Source: Aspidapion aeneum | Taxonomy: Eukaryota; Arthropoda; Insecta; Coleoptera; Brentidae | Assembly: GCA_963576565.1 (NCBI GenBank) | Contig: OY755038.1 | Span: 181,201,452-181,265,451 of the forward strand | Length of the DNA: 64,000 nt | Reading direction: 5' to 3' | Shown: positions 45,061 to 55,435 of the stretch, in pieces | Layout: every line of letters begins with the position of its first letter | How positions within the stretch are numbered: position 1 is the stretch's first letter | Made by a program: the position numbers and the translations under genes | The notes under the pieces: model-generated | Database searches by the model: none | What the model was told of the DNA's origin: nothing | Seen by the model: only the letters and a program-made list of their open reading frames with translations

Positions 45061-45871
45061 ACATGTGCTTGTTTGTTTTGATTGCTTCGATTTGTTTACT
45101 GAATGACCACGGTACGTTACCATAGCAGCGGACCGAAAAACAGGTGGACTGCGCCGCTACCGAAGGTCGAGCGAAAATCTCTCTCGTTTCAATACGATTG
45201 GCAAAATTCAAGGCCTTGATCTCGGCGTGAAAATGGCCGACTTATTAATACCGTCGTATGGAGTAAATTTTAAATAATTCGGTCGAAGGAACACTTATGT
45301 TATGCCCGCAGTAAGAAAAACGATAAATGCAATGGACTGTATATATTTTAATTAATGAAAGCGCGAACAAACATAAATATATTAATATGAAATTACGAAA
45401 TAATTAAAAGGTCCATAGGTTAATTGTGGGTACCACACAACGGAAATCAGAGACAAAGCACTCACCAGTTTGCAGCCAATTTCTCCACTTCCAAGGGGCC
45501 CCTGTCTGGATCTAATGCTGTCACCACGTAGCTGAAGGGCTGAAGTTTCTAGTTCTATGCTTCAGTACACCAAAATCGAGCACTTTCAAGTGTAGAAATT
45601 TGAAATAGTTGGAGAAAGTAAATTAACACGCCATTTCTCGAGGCGGTCGAAAAAGGATCTCTCTGATTCTTGGTGCGCATGTCCAAAATGCGCGAAAATG
45701 CACTCTGTCCGTCATTCAATTGTGTGGTTTTAAAATTTACAAACACCGCGAAATTTAGCGGGAGCTAACAATAGGTCAACAATAATAAGAAAATATCGAC
45801 CGTAGATCATGTTAAGTATGTAAGGGCGCACTTCAAAAAATCATATCTTTTATAATATAAGGTCAAATATA

Positions 45872-45897
45872 GTTTAGTTTAGTTTAGTTTAGTTTAT
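45872..45897 (-). repeat. (TAAAC)n LINE tail
   Basis: AGTTTAGTTTAGTTTAGTTTA on the plus strand. Pentanucleotide tails of this type terminate LINEs of the CR1/Jockey group that lack poly(A). Confidence 0.8.
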
Positions 45898-46079
45898 TTA
45901 ATGGTAAGGTACTGCAGATAAGTGCTTTTACAAGTCAAAAGTAAAAAAAAATCAATCAAATAGTCAATACACTTATTTAAAATGACAATACTTTAAGTAA
46001 TTTAGTAAACATGGACAATTACAAAAATATAACAACATAAAGTACATTTTGGAATGCAAACATTACTGAATAAAAAAAT

Positions 46080-46758
46080 TTAAATAATAAAATTGCTTTC
46101 AAGATACTCCTCGAAGGAATAGAAGGCACTTTTTATGAGGAATTTTTTTACTCTAACTTTAAATTGAGGAAAACTCAGTGTTTTAATCTCTGTGGGCAGA
46201 GGATTAAAGAATTGAATGCCATAATAATCAGAGCATCTTCTAGTGCGTTGCAGCCTATGGTAGCTGGGAACCAAATTTCCCCCGTTCCTTGTTGAGTAGG
46301 GATGAATTTCACTATGTGATCTAAAATTATCCAGATGTTCTCTGATGAAAATAAGGCAGTGCAAAATGAAGGTGCATGGAAGTGTAAGGAGACCTAATTC
46401 GATAAAGCTATTCCTACAGCAATCGCAGAACCCCAAGCCAGCAATAATTCTGACACACCGACGTTGTAATTTGAAAACTTGTTTCGAATTGGGGGAATGA
46501 CCCCAGTTTAAAATTGCATAGGAAAGATTGGAGTTAAAGTACCCATGGTAAGCCGTCAGTAGTGTACTTCTGGAAACACATTTTGATAGACTTCTTATTA
46601 AAAAAGTTATTTTTGACAGTTTGGAGCTTAGTGTTTGACATGCACCTTCCATGTTAACCCCGCATCCAGGTACACCCTACAAATTTAACTGATTCCTGAC
46701 TCTCTAGGTTCGATGGAGAAGTCTGGAGAGTAAAGTTGATATTTTGGGTCTTACTTAT
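46080..46758 (-). pseudogene. LINE ORF2, C-terminal region
   Basis: A 190-codon open frame (46652-46080) with LTAYHGYFNSNLSYAILNWG, FKLQRRCVRIIAGLGF, then IHPYSTRNGGNLV and FNPLPTEIKTL. This is the conserved region after the RT domain in CR1/Jockey-type LINEs. It ends naturally at a stop near 46080. Upstream, from 46758, the preceding segment NISKTQNINFTLQ...ESVKFVG is readable in other frames, so a frameshift lies near 46670. It is the downstream half of the ORF2 that stops at 48936. Confidence 0.82.
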
Positions 46759-47114
46759 GTTAACACCATAGTAAACTAATTATTTATAGTAAGGAAAGCA
46801 CCCCGGTCTTTTCATAATACTGTTATACATACCCCCTGTATACATTAGTTCGGAATACAAAGTTCGAGAGGCGCTGATTACAGACTGTCACCCCTTGTAT
46901 AAAAGTATTATGGACAAAGTTCTGTGCTCTCGCAATATATATTAACCGCTACTCTTGGTATATTTTGATAATTTGTTTTTGATTATGACTGACATTGACT
47001 TTAGCAAAATAGATAAAAATATGTAATTTCATTTTACATTTTTGTTTTGTGGATGCAGTTTTTCGTTATTTTTCGACTTTTTACCTGAATTTTTATGGTG
47101 TGTTGTGCTAAATT

Positions 47115-47340
47115 ATGACCAATCGGTATTTTGCGCGTTTTGATGGGGGCGATTCATCGCTTAAGAAATTGAAAAAACAATGTTGTGTTGGTGGGTGCGA
47201 AGACTATGTTAGCAAGCGCCATTGCCTTCCCAAACGAAGCCATTGGATGAGTGGCTAAAAATATTTCGCCCTAAAAACTGGCTAACTTTGACGAAAGATG
47301 AAATTTAAGTTAAATATATAGTGTGTGATTTGAACCAGGA
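47115..47340 (+). pseudogene. THAP-domain fragment (P-element-type transposase N-terminus?)
   Basis: From ATG (47115) an open frame gives about 48 codons including LKKQCCVGGCEDYVSKRHC, a CxxxC start like the THAP zinc finger. After a frameshift near 47245 EWLKIFRPKNWLTLTKDEI follows, then YIVCDLNQ, where THAP proteins have CxxH; the histidine is lost. The order C..C, then W, P and the final C is that of a THAP domain of about 80-90 residues. THAP domains bind DNA and form the N-terminus of P-element transposases. The rest of a transposase is not found. It could instead come from a captured THAP gene. Confidence 0.65.
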
Positions 47341-47387
47341 CAGAGTTTAAAATGTTTAGTTTTAAATTTTAATATTTAGAAAACAAG

Positions 47388-47575
47388 CGCGGATCTAGGT
47401 CAAAATCAAGGGGGGAAGGGTTCTAATCGACGATATTTTTTTATAAAACTTTTTTTCAAGGGGGGAGGCGGTAATTTTCCTGTTTTCCCTTTAATTATTA
47501 ACAAAAAGTGCATATTTTTTATTCTAGGGGAGTAATTACCACGTTACCCCACCTCGAATCTGCGCTTGGAAAAAC
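47388..47575 (-). repeat. Dispersed repeat, copy 2 of 3
   Basis: Reverse complement of 35660-35862: GCGCGGATCTAGGTC..., AGTGCATATTTTTTATTCTA, GTAATTACCACGTTACCCC and AATCTGCGCTTGG. It lies inside the P-like element, so it inserted later than that element or came with it. Confidence 0.75.
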
Positions 47576-47839
47576 ATAGTTTATTTCACTATATTTATAT
47601 ACAGGTCCGGCATAATGATCTCCCACATTAAAAACGCCATTGTAAATGCTATTTAGATTTTTTTTCTACTGAAACTCTATTCTATACCATTGGTTTTTAT
47701 TAAGTTTTGAAATTTACAGAGTCTATGTGGCGGCCATTTTTTTCGATACACATTTAAAGCTGATTTCTGAAAGTTTCACTCGTACAGTAGCTTAAAAGCG
47801 ATATACTTTACTTTAATTTAAAAAGCTTACGTAACATTT

Positions 47840-48000
47840 TACCCCGGGCCCTCCACGAAGCTAAGATTTTTTTAGATATTTTCCACCTATTTTCATGAAT
47901 ACAAACATAAAATAGCATAAAATACTCAAAACTGTCTCGGCCCCCCTCAAAACTGTCTCGCCCCCCCCCCCCCCCCGAAACTTTTTCCTATATACGCAAC
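47840..48000 (-). repeat. Dispersed repeat with poly-C tract
   Basis: Reverse-complement partner of 13630-13790, containing CAAAACTGTCTCG twice and a C run at 47961-47977. Confidence 0.6.
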
Positions 48001-48038
48001 TGTTTGTACATCACATAGCTAAAAGAATCAGGCACACC

Positions 48039-48166
48039 TCTAATGAGATTTCTGTAATCCGTCAAACTCCATGAAGTTTTGGTATGTTGTAGATTGAACT
48101 TTTGATAAGAAAGGTTCAGTCTACAACAAACCAAAATTTCGTGAAGTTTGACGGAGTACGGAAATC
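48039..48166. repeat. 128-bp hairpin element
   Basis: ATTTCTGTAATCCGTCAAAC ... TTGTAGATTGAAC pairs with GTTCAGTCTACAA ... GTTTGACGGAGTACGGAAAT around a 14-base loop. Arms are about 55 bp with several mismatches. It is nested in the P-like element. Confidence 0.75.
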
Positions 48167-48935
48167 ATAAGTGCATTGCATAAGTTTATATTTTTCATTA
48201 AAAAACAACTAAAAAAGTTTCCGTTGATAGAAAAATACTATATTTGCATTATATTATGTGTAAAGCATTGTAATAATTAAGTTAATGTATTCTATGCACT
48301 AATAAAAAGGAATTTACTGCAGAATATTCGTCAAAGAGCCTTTTTTTACTAGAAAATTATCCTCTCAAGAAAATGTATGTACCTATATCAATGGAAAACA
48401 AACTTCTAAACCTTAGATTTAATTTTAAAAAATTCAACCTTCCTTTTTATTGTTGCTAGTAGCCATTAATAAAAAAATTATTTGATTGAGCATCCTTACT
48501 AATTGGTGTTTATAGAGTGTTTTTAGGCACATTGAGCGATGACACAAAATAACTCATTCTTATCAGCGCGCAAAGTTTAAATTTAACACTATGTATTTAA
48601 TTGACGAGTAGAATGGATTTTTTGGTGTTAAAATTCAATTTGATAAAAACTTTTCAAAACACCATATTATAAGATGTAGCTTGATTGGAGAACGATTGCA
48701 TTGATGGCTATGAGCATCCGGTATACAATAAATCGAAAAGCCACCCTGTAGCTTAGAGACAATCTGCGCAAGCGTTATATTGTTTCAAACCCCCCTGTAA
48801 ATTTTTAGTATGGAATACGAAGTTAGAGAGGCGCTGGTTTTTCCACGGCACCCCGGTATACTGCGCCAATTGAGTAATAAAACTCCCACCGTGTAAGTGT
48901 CTGGTCTATCTCTGTCATTCGTCTATGGTTAACAC

Positions 48936-49925
48936 TTAGTTTATTGGCTAGGAACCAGTTTTTTATCAGTTCCTCTTTATTTGGTATCCATTGCGAAATA
49001 GGGTCTGAGGGGTGATAGCGCAATAAAGAGGTGGGGTCATCTGCAAACAAAATGATAAGCAAAGTAATGATATTGGTGAAGTTGGGCAAGTCATTTATAT
49101 AAATGAGAAATAATAGAAATAATAGATAATGCTGAATCCTCTGTTTTTTTGATTCCTCATTATTGAAGAAAACATATTGATCCCTCCCCTCCAAGTAGGA
49201 CCTAACAAGAGCGACACTACTGTCGTGAAAGTTGTAGTAAAAGAGTTTTTATAACGGATTTCAAAAGATATACAGTCGAACGCCTTTGTCAAGTCCAAGA
49301 AGGTAGCATAGGTGTTCTCCTTGTTTTCAAAACCTTCAGATACAAATTCTGTTAAACGGTTGATGGCTAAAGTAGTGCTTTTTTTGTTACGAAAACCATA
49401 TTGGTTTGGTGTAAAGATATTATTGTTCTCAAAATAGTCATTTATTTGGTCCTTCAACAGTGATTCATAAACTTTAGAAATTATAGGCAACAATGATATA
49501 GGCCTGTAGTTTGTTTGGTCTTCTGGGTCACCTTTATTCTTGAAGATCGGTATAACCTTCGCTAATTTAAGAGGAGAAGGAAATTCCCCAATACTAACAC
49601 ACTGATTAAACATGTCAGTAAGAGGTTTGCATAATATGTTTTTAAGATATTTGATAATTTTTGAGTTTATATCATAGCAGTCTCGGCTCCCACTATTTTT
49701 CAAGCCAGAAATCTTATCTAAAACCATAGATTGACTAACTTCATGAAACTTAAAGCTATTACCAGTATATTGATGTGTTAGGTAGTCATTATAAGAACAA
49801 TTGGTGGTGGGGAGGGTTTTGATTATTTCATCAGCTACTGTTTCAAAAAAACTATTAAAAACCTGAGCATTAAGTTGGGTTTCCGCAGGAGGCGAGGGAG
49901 AGTTCCTATGAGATTTTATGATTTT
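48936..49925 (-). pseudogene. LINE ORF2, reverse transcriptase
   Basis: Main open frame 49727-49095: VIPIFKNKGDPEDQTNYRPI and SLLPIISKVYE (RT motifs 1-2), NQYGFRNKKSTTLA, and ATFLDLTKAFDCIS (motif A, catalytic D). Then about 50 codons are missing, and in another frame FLIYINDLPNF and LFADDPTSLL follow (motif C; FADD is the catalytic box). ANKLSVN marks the point of the P-like insertion. Upstream (49925-49728) the linker NAQVFNSFFETVADEI is readable in a third frame. RT copies the element's RNA at the nicked target. The deletion between motifs A and C makes this copy inactive. Confidence 0.85.
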
Positions 49926-51115
49926 TCACATTGCTTGCGATTTGTTGGAAGAATTATTAATGAAGCTGTCATGGGCAGCTTTTTTGGAATAAGCCAACTC
50001 CCTCCTATATTGCTGTTTATAGTTATTCACCATGTTTTTAGGAACAAGAATGTGATTTTGTTTATTAAGGATACTAAGTGTTTGTAATCTGCCTCGCATA
50101 TTTCTCAGATTATCATTAAACCAATTGATTTGATGGACCTGCTGTTTCTTTGGAACCATCTTAGACTTAATCGGCAGATTTTTATCTATAGCACCTGTTA
50201 AGACTTTGAAAAAAGTAAACATTTGTTGTTCAACATTATATTTAGATTCTGTTATAGATGACCAATTAAAATCATTGAGTTGATTATAGAGTAGATCCAG
50301 ACCTTCTTCAGTGATTGGTCTAAAAGAGACTCTAGTGCTGTGACTGCCAGAAAATTTCAGAGGTGTATTGAAGACCAGACCTGAATGGTCCGAAATTTCA
50401 TCCAGGGCTACAGGAAAGATATCTAGATTAGACCTATTGTAATTAATATATATGATGTCAAGAGTAGCTTCCTTCCTTGTATTAAATTGTACAGTAGGAA
50501 ACAAGTCATAAGAGCTAAAAGTAAGTTAAGATATTCAGCCCCCCTACAGTCATGCACCTCATAGTGGACATTAAAGTCACCAAGAATGATGATATTACCT
50601 GTAAAATCTATTTTATTAAGAACCTGTGACATAACATCCAGAAATGTGTTAAGCTCTCCGTTTGAAGACCTGTATACTGTCAATATGTTAGTCTGAGTGG
50701 AGGAAATGTGGATACCAGCCACCTCACACTGCATTTCAATGGAAAGATTTGATAAGTTCAGCTCTTGACATTCTAGGTTTTCTTTCAAATAAATACTGAC
50801 TCCTCCATGTATCTTATCTGATCTACAAAAACTAGCCATAGCTGTATAGCCTTTTATTTTTATTTGTAAGAATTCATCTGGCTTGAGCAAGTGTTCATTA
50901 GTGCAAAAACAATCAGCCCCTAATTCCTCGAGAAGCACTTCAAATTCGTGAATTTTGTCCCTAATACCCTGTACATTGGCATAAAAAATTTTAAGCTTTT
51001 TATCATTGTTATCATCAATTAGACCCTTGCAAATTCTTCCCTTCTTTGATGAGTGGACAATTTTCGCAGGCGTTGAAGATTGAGAAAATCGTTTATGCTG
51101 ACCCCATTTGGCCAT
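49926..51115 (-). pseudogene. LINE ORF2, apurinic-type endonuclease
   Basis: Starts with ATG at 51115, overlapping the end of ORF1 by 97 bases. Motifs of the EEP/APE endonuclease: KIFYANVQGIRDKI (N), CTNEHLL (the catalytic E in the slot usually read TEHW), IILGDFNVHY (GDFN), then after a frameshift near 50500 ISDHSGLVFN (SDH). The domain nicks the target to prime reverse transcription. The stretch after SDH (to 49926) is the usual variable linker, with INWFNDNLRNMR. One frameshift divides it; catalytic motifs are otherwise preserved. Confidence 0.87.
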
Positions 51116-52243
51116 AGGTTGGGATCAAGGAAATCATCTTTGAGGTTGTGGAGAACGCCAAGCTTAAATGAGCTAATCTGTTGCTTGGTTGTTCTCATTT
51201 TTTCACATATGATGTTTTTATCAAGCGATTTGGTTTGCAGATATGTGAGAATATCTATTTCTACTGTTTGTTTGGATAGTCCGGTTATAAAAAACCAATG
51301 GTATTTCTGTGCAATTTCTAATAATGTACATTGTTCATTTGCGCCCCTAATTGGAGTGGGCCTTTTCGCGGCAGTTGGCGAAGGCTGTTGACGTGCACGC
51401 CAACGCCTTTTGTTGGTCACCAGTTCCCACTCATCCTTATCATCAGAGTCAGGAATTAATGGTGATACAGGAAATTTATTAATAACATCAAGAGTTTTTT
51501 TCTTCTCATTTTGCTCAGGCAAGTGTTTTTTCTGTTTATTCAAAATTATTAGTTGGGTTATGGTTGTTTGCATCATTGACGTAACTTGACACACGGGTGC
51601 GTATCGGTTCTAGGTAGTTTCGATTCGGTATGTTCACACGGCCCGTGAACTGGGTGCGCTCCCGAATTAGACTGGTTGCTAGCACTATCCCGAGACTGGA
51701 CGGGGGTTCGTGGGTTCCAATTGACATCAGAGTGCACGGTGGCGTGTACGGTTTGTCTTGATCCGGCGCCATTTTGATCTGGGGCAATCTGTTCTTGACC
51801 TGCTGTCAGCAATGGTGATGTGACATCGATCTGCGGTGTTGTCGCACTGTTTGTTGCTTTTTCCAGGGAACTGGAGAGATTTTTCACCTTTTCTTCAAGT
51901 AATTCAACAGTTTTCTGAAGTATAAGTTCTTTGTCTTTGAGTTCTTGAATGATGATGCTTTTGCTTAGTAAAAGTTTGTCAAAAACATCTTTAAAGAAGG
52001 ACACAGTTTCAGAGGATGCATCCTTTTTTTCCATGACCTTGACATTGCTTTCAAGGGCCGATTGTTGCAAGCAGCAGTTTACATCACTTTTACGCCCCCC
52101 AATCACTAGTAGGCCCTTAATGCACAAGAGGGATGGAACGAAGATTCACATTTCACACACGAAACTTGCGATTTTTCGACAGTTTTCTTACAGTATTTAC
52201 AATTTTTCACGACAGCGTCTACTTTCGCACTTTTGCTGGCCAT
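51019..52243 (-). pseudogene. LINE ORF1 (PHD-like finger, coiled coil)
   Basis: Chosen start is the ATG at 52243. The first ~46 codons hold a PHD-like zinc finger: CKYCKKTVEKSQVSCVKC, then HPSC. Two adjacent stops near 52105-52095 and a frameshift follow. The next open frame (52127-51573) carries a coiled coil (KDKELILQKTVELLEEKVKN) and a low-complexity serine/proline-rich linker. A last frame (51594-51019) holds EWELVTNKRRW and YHWFFITGLS...I, resembling the RNA-binding C-terminal half of such ORF1 proteins. ORF1 proteins bind the LINE RNA. PHD-type ORF1s occur in several insect CR1/Jockey-group families. Confidence 0.75.
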
Positions 52244-52265
52244 GGTTGCCAGTAACTATTCTTTT

Positions 52266-52294
52266 CAGCCTTAACAGGTGAAAATCCGCAAATG
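52266..52294. repeat. 29-bp sequence repeated at 54593-54621
   Basis: CAGCCTTAACAGGTGAAAAT CCGCAAATG occurs here, at the 5' end of the LINE, and identically 2.3 kb to the right. It may be the very start of the LINE's 5' untranslated region, or a separate short repeat. Confidence 0.8.
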
Positions 52295-52446
52295 AGCTTT
52301 ATATTTCCCTTCAACAGATTTTCTCAAAAGTAATTACTTTCTGAGTAAAGGGCTATAAAAGAAAAAAAAGGTAAAAAATCCAAGATGGCGGCGCCATTTT
52401 GACCATGTTCCTGAGGGAAAAGGGGTCGGGGCTTTTACTATATTTA
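52293..52446 (+). repeat. 156-bp dispersed repeat, copy 2
   Basis: Same as 43872-44027 (ATGAGCTTTATATTTCCCTT ... GGGGCTTTTACTATATTTA). It begins exactly where the 29-bp sequence at the LINE 5' end stops. Confidence 0.85.
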
Positions 52447-53113
52447 TAAGCAGTGGCAAATACAGGAGTGAAGTGAAAAAAAAAACAAATTTATGAACCG
52501 CAATTCCTTATACAATCTACCCACTTTGTTTTTGTTGGTCGGCCTAAACTGACCACTCTGATCAAAAAATTCTCCCAATCGGGCCCTGACTGCACGTGAC
52601 AGAAAGTGGCGTTCGTTCATAAAATTTAATTTAGTTTGCTAAATGCCGAGAGCATTTAGCTTCCCGATAATCCTCTTAAATATGAAGTTTTAAAATTGGT
52701 CAATTATTTAAAAAATTTTCTGGAATATTATAATAATTAGTGTTTTTAATAGGTAACCAGAACTATTTATAATAGTTTACGTAGATAAAAAATCCATTAA
52801 TATTATACCTACCAAAAAGTTTAAAAAAAGTTTTTAAAACCGACTGAACAACAATTAATCACTGTCATTTCAGATAAATGTATGACCCATGCTCATTACT
52901 AAATTATCATATTTTGCGAATTACAACAGCGAAACAATTATATTCCTTTGAAGTTTTCCCGCTACGATAGTTTTGTCAGTAATGATTAAATTTAACCTTG
53001 GCTTTTTGCCCTGGTGTATGTCCAACAATTCGAACATTATTGTCGTCGAGCAGTCTGTTGGGGCGAACGATATAACATTAGTCCAATCAAGTTAAACTAT
53101 AAACAAAAATTAA
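52447..53113. other. Unassigned AT-rich stretch
   Basis: No gene or repeat recognised. Confidence 0.5.
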
Positions 53114-53340
53114 TAAAAAAAACACCGAACTGCTAAATCTACTTGTACCTACTAGTCACAGTTGGGTACAAAATTGATAGGTATACCTATAAAATAAGAT
53201 TCAACTTTTAGTTGTGATGCCCAAAGCGCACTTACGAAATTATACAGTTTTGTATTTTCATGAATCAGGTTATTGGGTAATTTTGTACCCAACAGCAACC
53301 AGTAGCTACAAGTAGATTTAGCACTTGGATGTTTTTTTAA
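53114..53340. mobile_element. ~227-bp foldback MITE
   Basis: Left arm AAACACCGAACTGCTAAATC then TACTTGT..CTACT..C..TTGGGTACAAAATT; the right arm is its reverse complement, ending TAGCACTTGGATGTTTTT. Arms are about 55-60 bp with scattered mismatches, around a ~110-bp centre. Not assigned to a superfamily. Confidence 0.75.
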
Positions 53341-55239
53341 TTTTTTTATTTCCCTTTTTGAGATTTAATTCTTATTCAGCGTTCTAGAAAGCACTATGCA
53401 TTTACCATTCATTTAGCGTTACCCGGAAAGTACGTGTATATTATCTACAGAACTTCCATTTTTTTTTTGTTTTTTTTAAATTTCATTTCGTGTAAGAAAA
53501 ATCAACAACCAGTAGCTAATTCATGAAGGTCTATTGGATCGCGTAAATATATGCTTAATTTAATGTGTAACACATACTCAATTCATTTAACAAAATCAAG
53601 GTAACTTATTATTACCTAAATCGTGCATTTGTGTGAAACATTGAACTATGCCCAAAGGGTAGATAGGTGCGTTTCTTCAAACATTGAGTGAAAGTATATT
53701 AAACCGTGTGCAGAAAGAATTTTTGAAATCGCTTTATATTTGTGAAAGATATAGCTACAAATATTACTAATAAGATGGGCGGGGAGAAGTGAGAGAAAAG
53801 GAGGGGGGAACTAATAAAATGGTGTTGGTAAAGGAATCTTAAAACGTGTGCAGAAGATTTTTTAATTTGATAAAATTATGCGAATATGGTTTTTGAAGAG
53901 GGTGGGGAGAAATGACAGGAGGGGAGATAGGTGGGAGCAGGGAGGACTAAAAAGTAATTACATTTGTCGCCACATACATTTGTAATGGGTGATCAAAGGA
54001 ATTTCATTAAATCGCCTGAAATTTAGGTCATTTGTATGCCTTAAAGCCTACATCATGTGACAAAATGGCGTCTGACGACCGCCATGTTGATTTCTGTTTA
54101 AAAAATATAGCCTATGGCACCTTCGGGATCAGTAGCAGTTCAACGACACCTTTTTTGTCAAAATCGGTTCAGCCATTTAGCTTCTAGAGCGACACCAACA
54201 GTTGCTGCAGTTGGGTAAAAATACATAGCAATCCCAGATATCACAAAGATATTCTGAAAGTATCTTAAAAATGTCCTGTAACAAACATCTTAACAAGGTC
54301 TCTTATTTAAAAATGTAAATCCAAAAAAGAACGTATGTTACCAATTCTTGTACCAGATGTCCTTTAGAACCCTTTTCTAGATTACCTTCACAAGATTTTT
54401 TCAGGAAAAAGTTAATGTTGCTCACACATATTACTAATTTGTGCAAAAAAGGTATAAAAAGGTTGTAATATAGAGTTTTATCCGAGAAGAGCCACCAACG
54501 GCTCTACTCTGGTTTCATACTAAACACATATTAAATACACACTAGTTCCTTGATTGTTGCAAAAAGATAGTTGTGGAGTTTTCGTCGATTTCCAGCCTTA
54601 ACAGGTGAAAATCCGCAAATGCGTATTAAACATTTCTGTGTTTGCAACTGATAGGAGCATTAAAAAAAGAACGCTAGTACTATGCCAATATGATGTTGAC
54701 GTAGTGTGTCATTTGGTGAAAATAACTTAAAATTTGTCTGGTTTCAACATTTATTAAACTATATATTTTTTACAGATATCTGAAAATAATTGTTTTGAGA
54801 GATACTTCAGGTTGCAAATGTTCCGATAGTTTTGAAAGTTGCCACGATTAGAGAATTGATAGTCCCTAAAGTTTCAGTGTCCGCTCGCCACCATCCTGGA
54901 AAAATAGCGCCTTCCCGAATTCGTTTTAAAAAAAATGTAATGTTTCTACTCGATATGCCACGGGAAGGAGGCGCCTGTTGGTTTTCAAGATGCTTTCGCA
55001 TGGCCAAAATCGAAAATATCCGATGGCAGGATACGCCGGCCCCCCTCAAGGACCAAAATTCAAATTTTTTTAGGACTCCAATATAAACAACATATTGTCA
55101 GGATAGAAAATAATGTCCTATTAAGTAAATGGCACAAGTTATGTTTATAAGCAAGTGCACATTAACCCTAAACAATCTAAGGAAATGAACTTCTCTATAT
55201 AGTTCAAATTGTATTAAAAGTAATAAATTATATCTACAC
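53341..55239. other. Unassigned stretch
   Basis: No gene I can support. 54150-54190 has the phrase AAATCGGTTCAGCCATTTAG seen in HINE-like elements. Open frames overlap on both strands at 54807-55086 (up to 84 codons) without recognisable motifs. The 29-bp repeat lies at 54593-54621. Confidence 0.45.
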
Positions 55240-55435
55240 CACCTTTTGCAAGCTGGGGGCCTTTTTTTCGCTCTATATCAAGAGGGGATCTATGACAAAA
55301 TCTAGGAGGGATTAATGGTCGACGGAGACAATATTTATGTGATTTTTTTTCTAGGGGGTTTTAAAAACTCAAATATTTGTTTCTATGGGAAGGGTTGTCA
55401 TTACTATGTTATCCACCTCAAATCCGCGATTGCTC
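55240..55435 (-). repeat. Dispersed repeat, copy 3 of 3
   Basis: Diverged relative of 47388-47575: AAAATCTAGGAGGG, TTTTTTCTAGGGGGTTTTA, GTTGTCATTACTATGTTATC and CTCAAATCCGCGATTGC. Confidence 0.6.

Larger units (their letters stand above)
44261..45770 (-). mobile_element. Internally deleted BEL/Pao element (element 3, 1510 bp)
   Basis: Bounded by a perfect 5-bp duplication ATAGG (44256-44260 and 45771-45775). The right LTR is complete (45299-45770, ending ...GGGAGCTAACA). The left LTR stops after about 215 bp (near 44477) and is fused directly to gag sequence matching 33173-33450 of element 2; then comes the leader. So one deletion removed half of the 3' LTR, all of pol and most of gag. The leader contains a 144-bp tandem duplication (44777-44920 and 44921-45060). 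LTRs and leader are clearly related to element 2 but diverged. Confidence 0.9.
46767..48927. mobile_element. P-like DNA transposon remnant (2161 bp) inserted in the LINE
   Basis: Flanked by a perfect 8-bp duplication GTTAACAC (46759-46766 and 48928-48935) that is present once in the uninterrupted LINE frame. The ends are CATAG...CTATG, with little inverted similarity beyond five bases. A subterminal block (GAATAC.AAGTT.GAGAGGCGCTG, then ...CACCCC) occurs near both ends, at 46852 and 48812. The interior keeps a THAP-type zinc-finger relic (47115-47340). P elements combine 8-bp duplications, CA(T)...TG ends and a THAP DNA-binding domain, so P-like is the best fit; hAT also makes 8-bp duplications. 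The interior also holds other dispersed repeats. Confidence 0.7.
45872..52262 (-). mobile_element. CR1/Jockey-group LINE, near full length, split by a P-like element
   Basis: The minus-strand order is: 5' end near 52262, ORF1 (52243-51019), ORF2 endonuclease (51115 to about 49930) and reverse transcriptase (to 48936). The inserted element (46767-48927) interrupts it, then the ORF2 C-terminus resumes (46758-46080), followed by a 3' region ending in a (TAAAC)n tail (45872-45897). Without the insertion and one target duplication the LINE is about 4.2 kb, and the frame reads through the junction as LANKLSVNISKTQ. Frameshifts are few for an old copy, but a segment of RT between AFDCISFEI and FLIYINDLP is missing. 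Confidence 0.85.

Noticed and set aside
46080..46652. Independent LINE at 46 kb separate from the LINE at 49-52 kb
   Set aside because: The fragments meet at the same residue, share the 8-bp GTTAACAC at the breakpoint and lie in the same orientation, so one LINE split by an insertion is simpler.
51080..51391. 103-codon plus-strand open frame
   Set aside because: Antisense shadow of LINE ORF1, which has recognisable motifs.
54807..55086. Overlapping 80- and 84-codon frames on both strands as a small gene
   Set aside because: No motif, no splice context, and openness on both strands suggests composition only.
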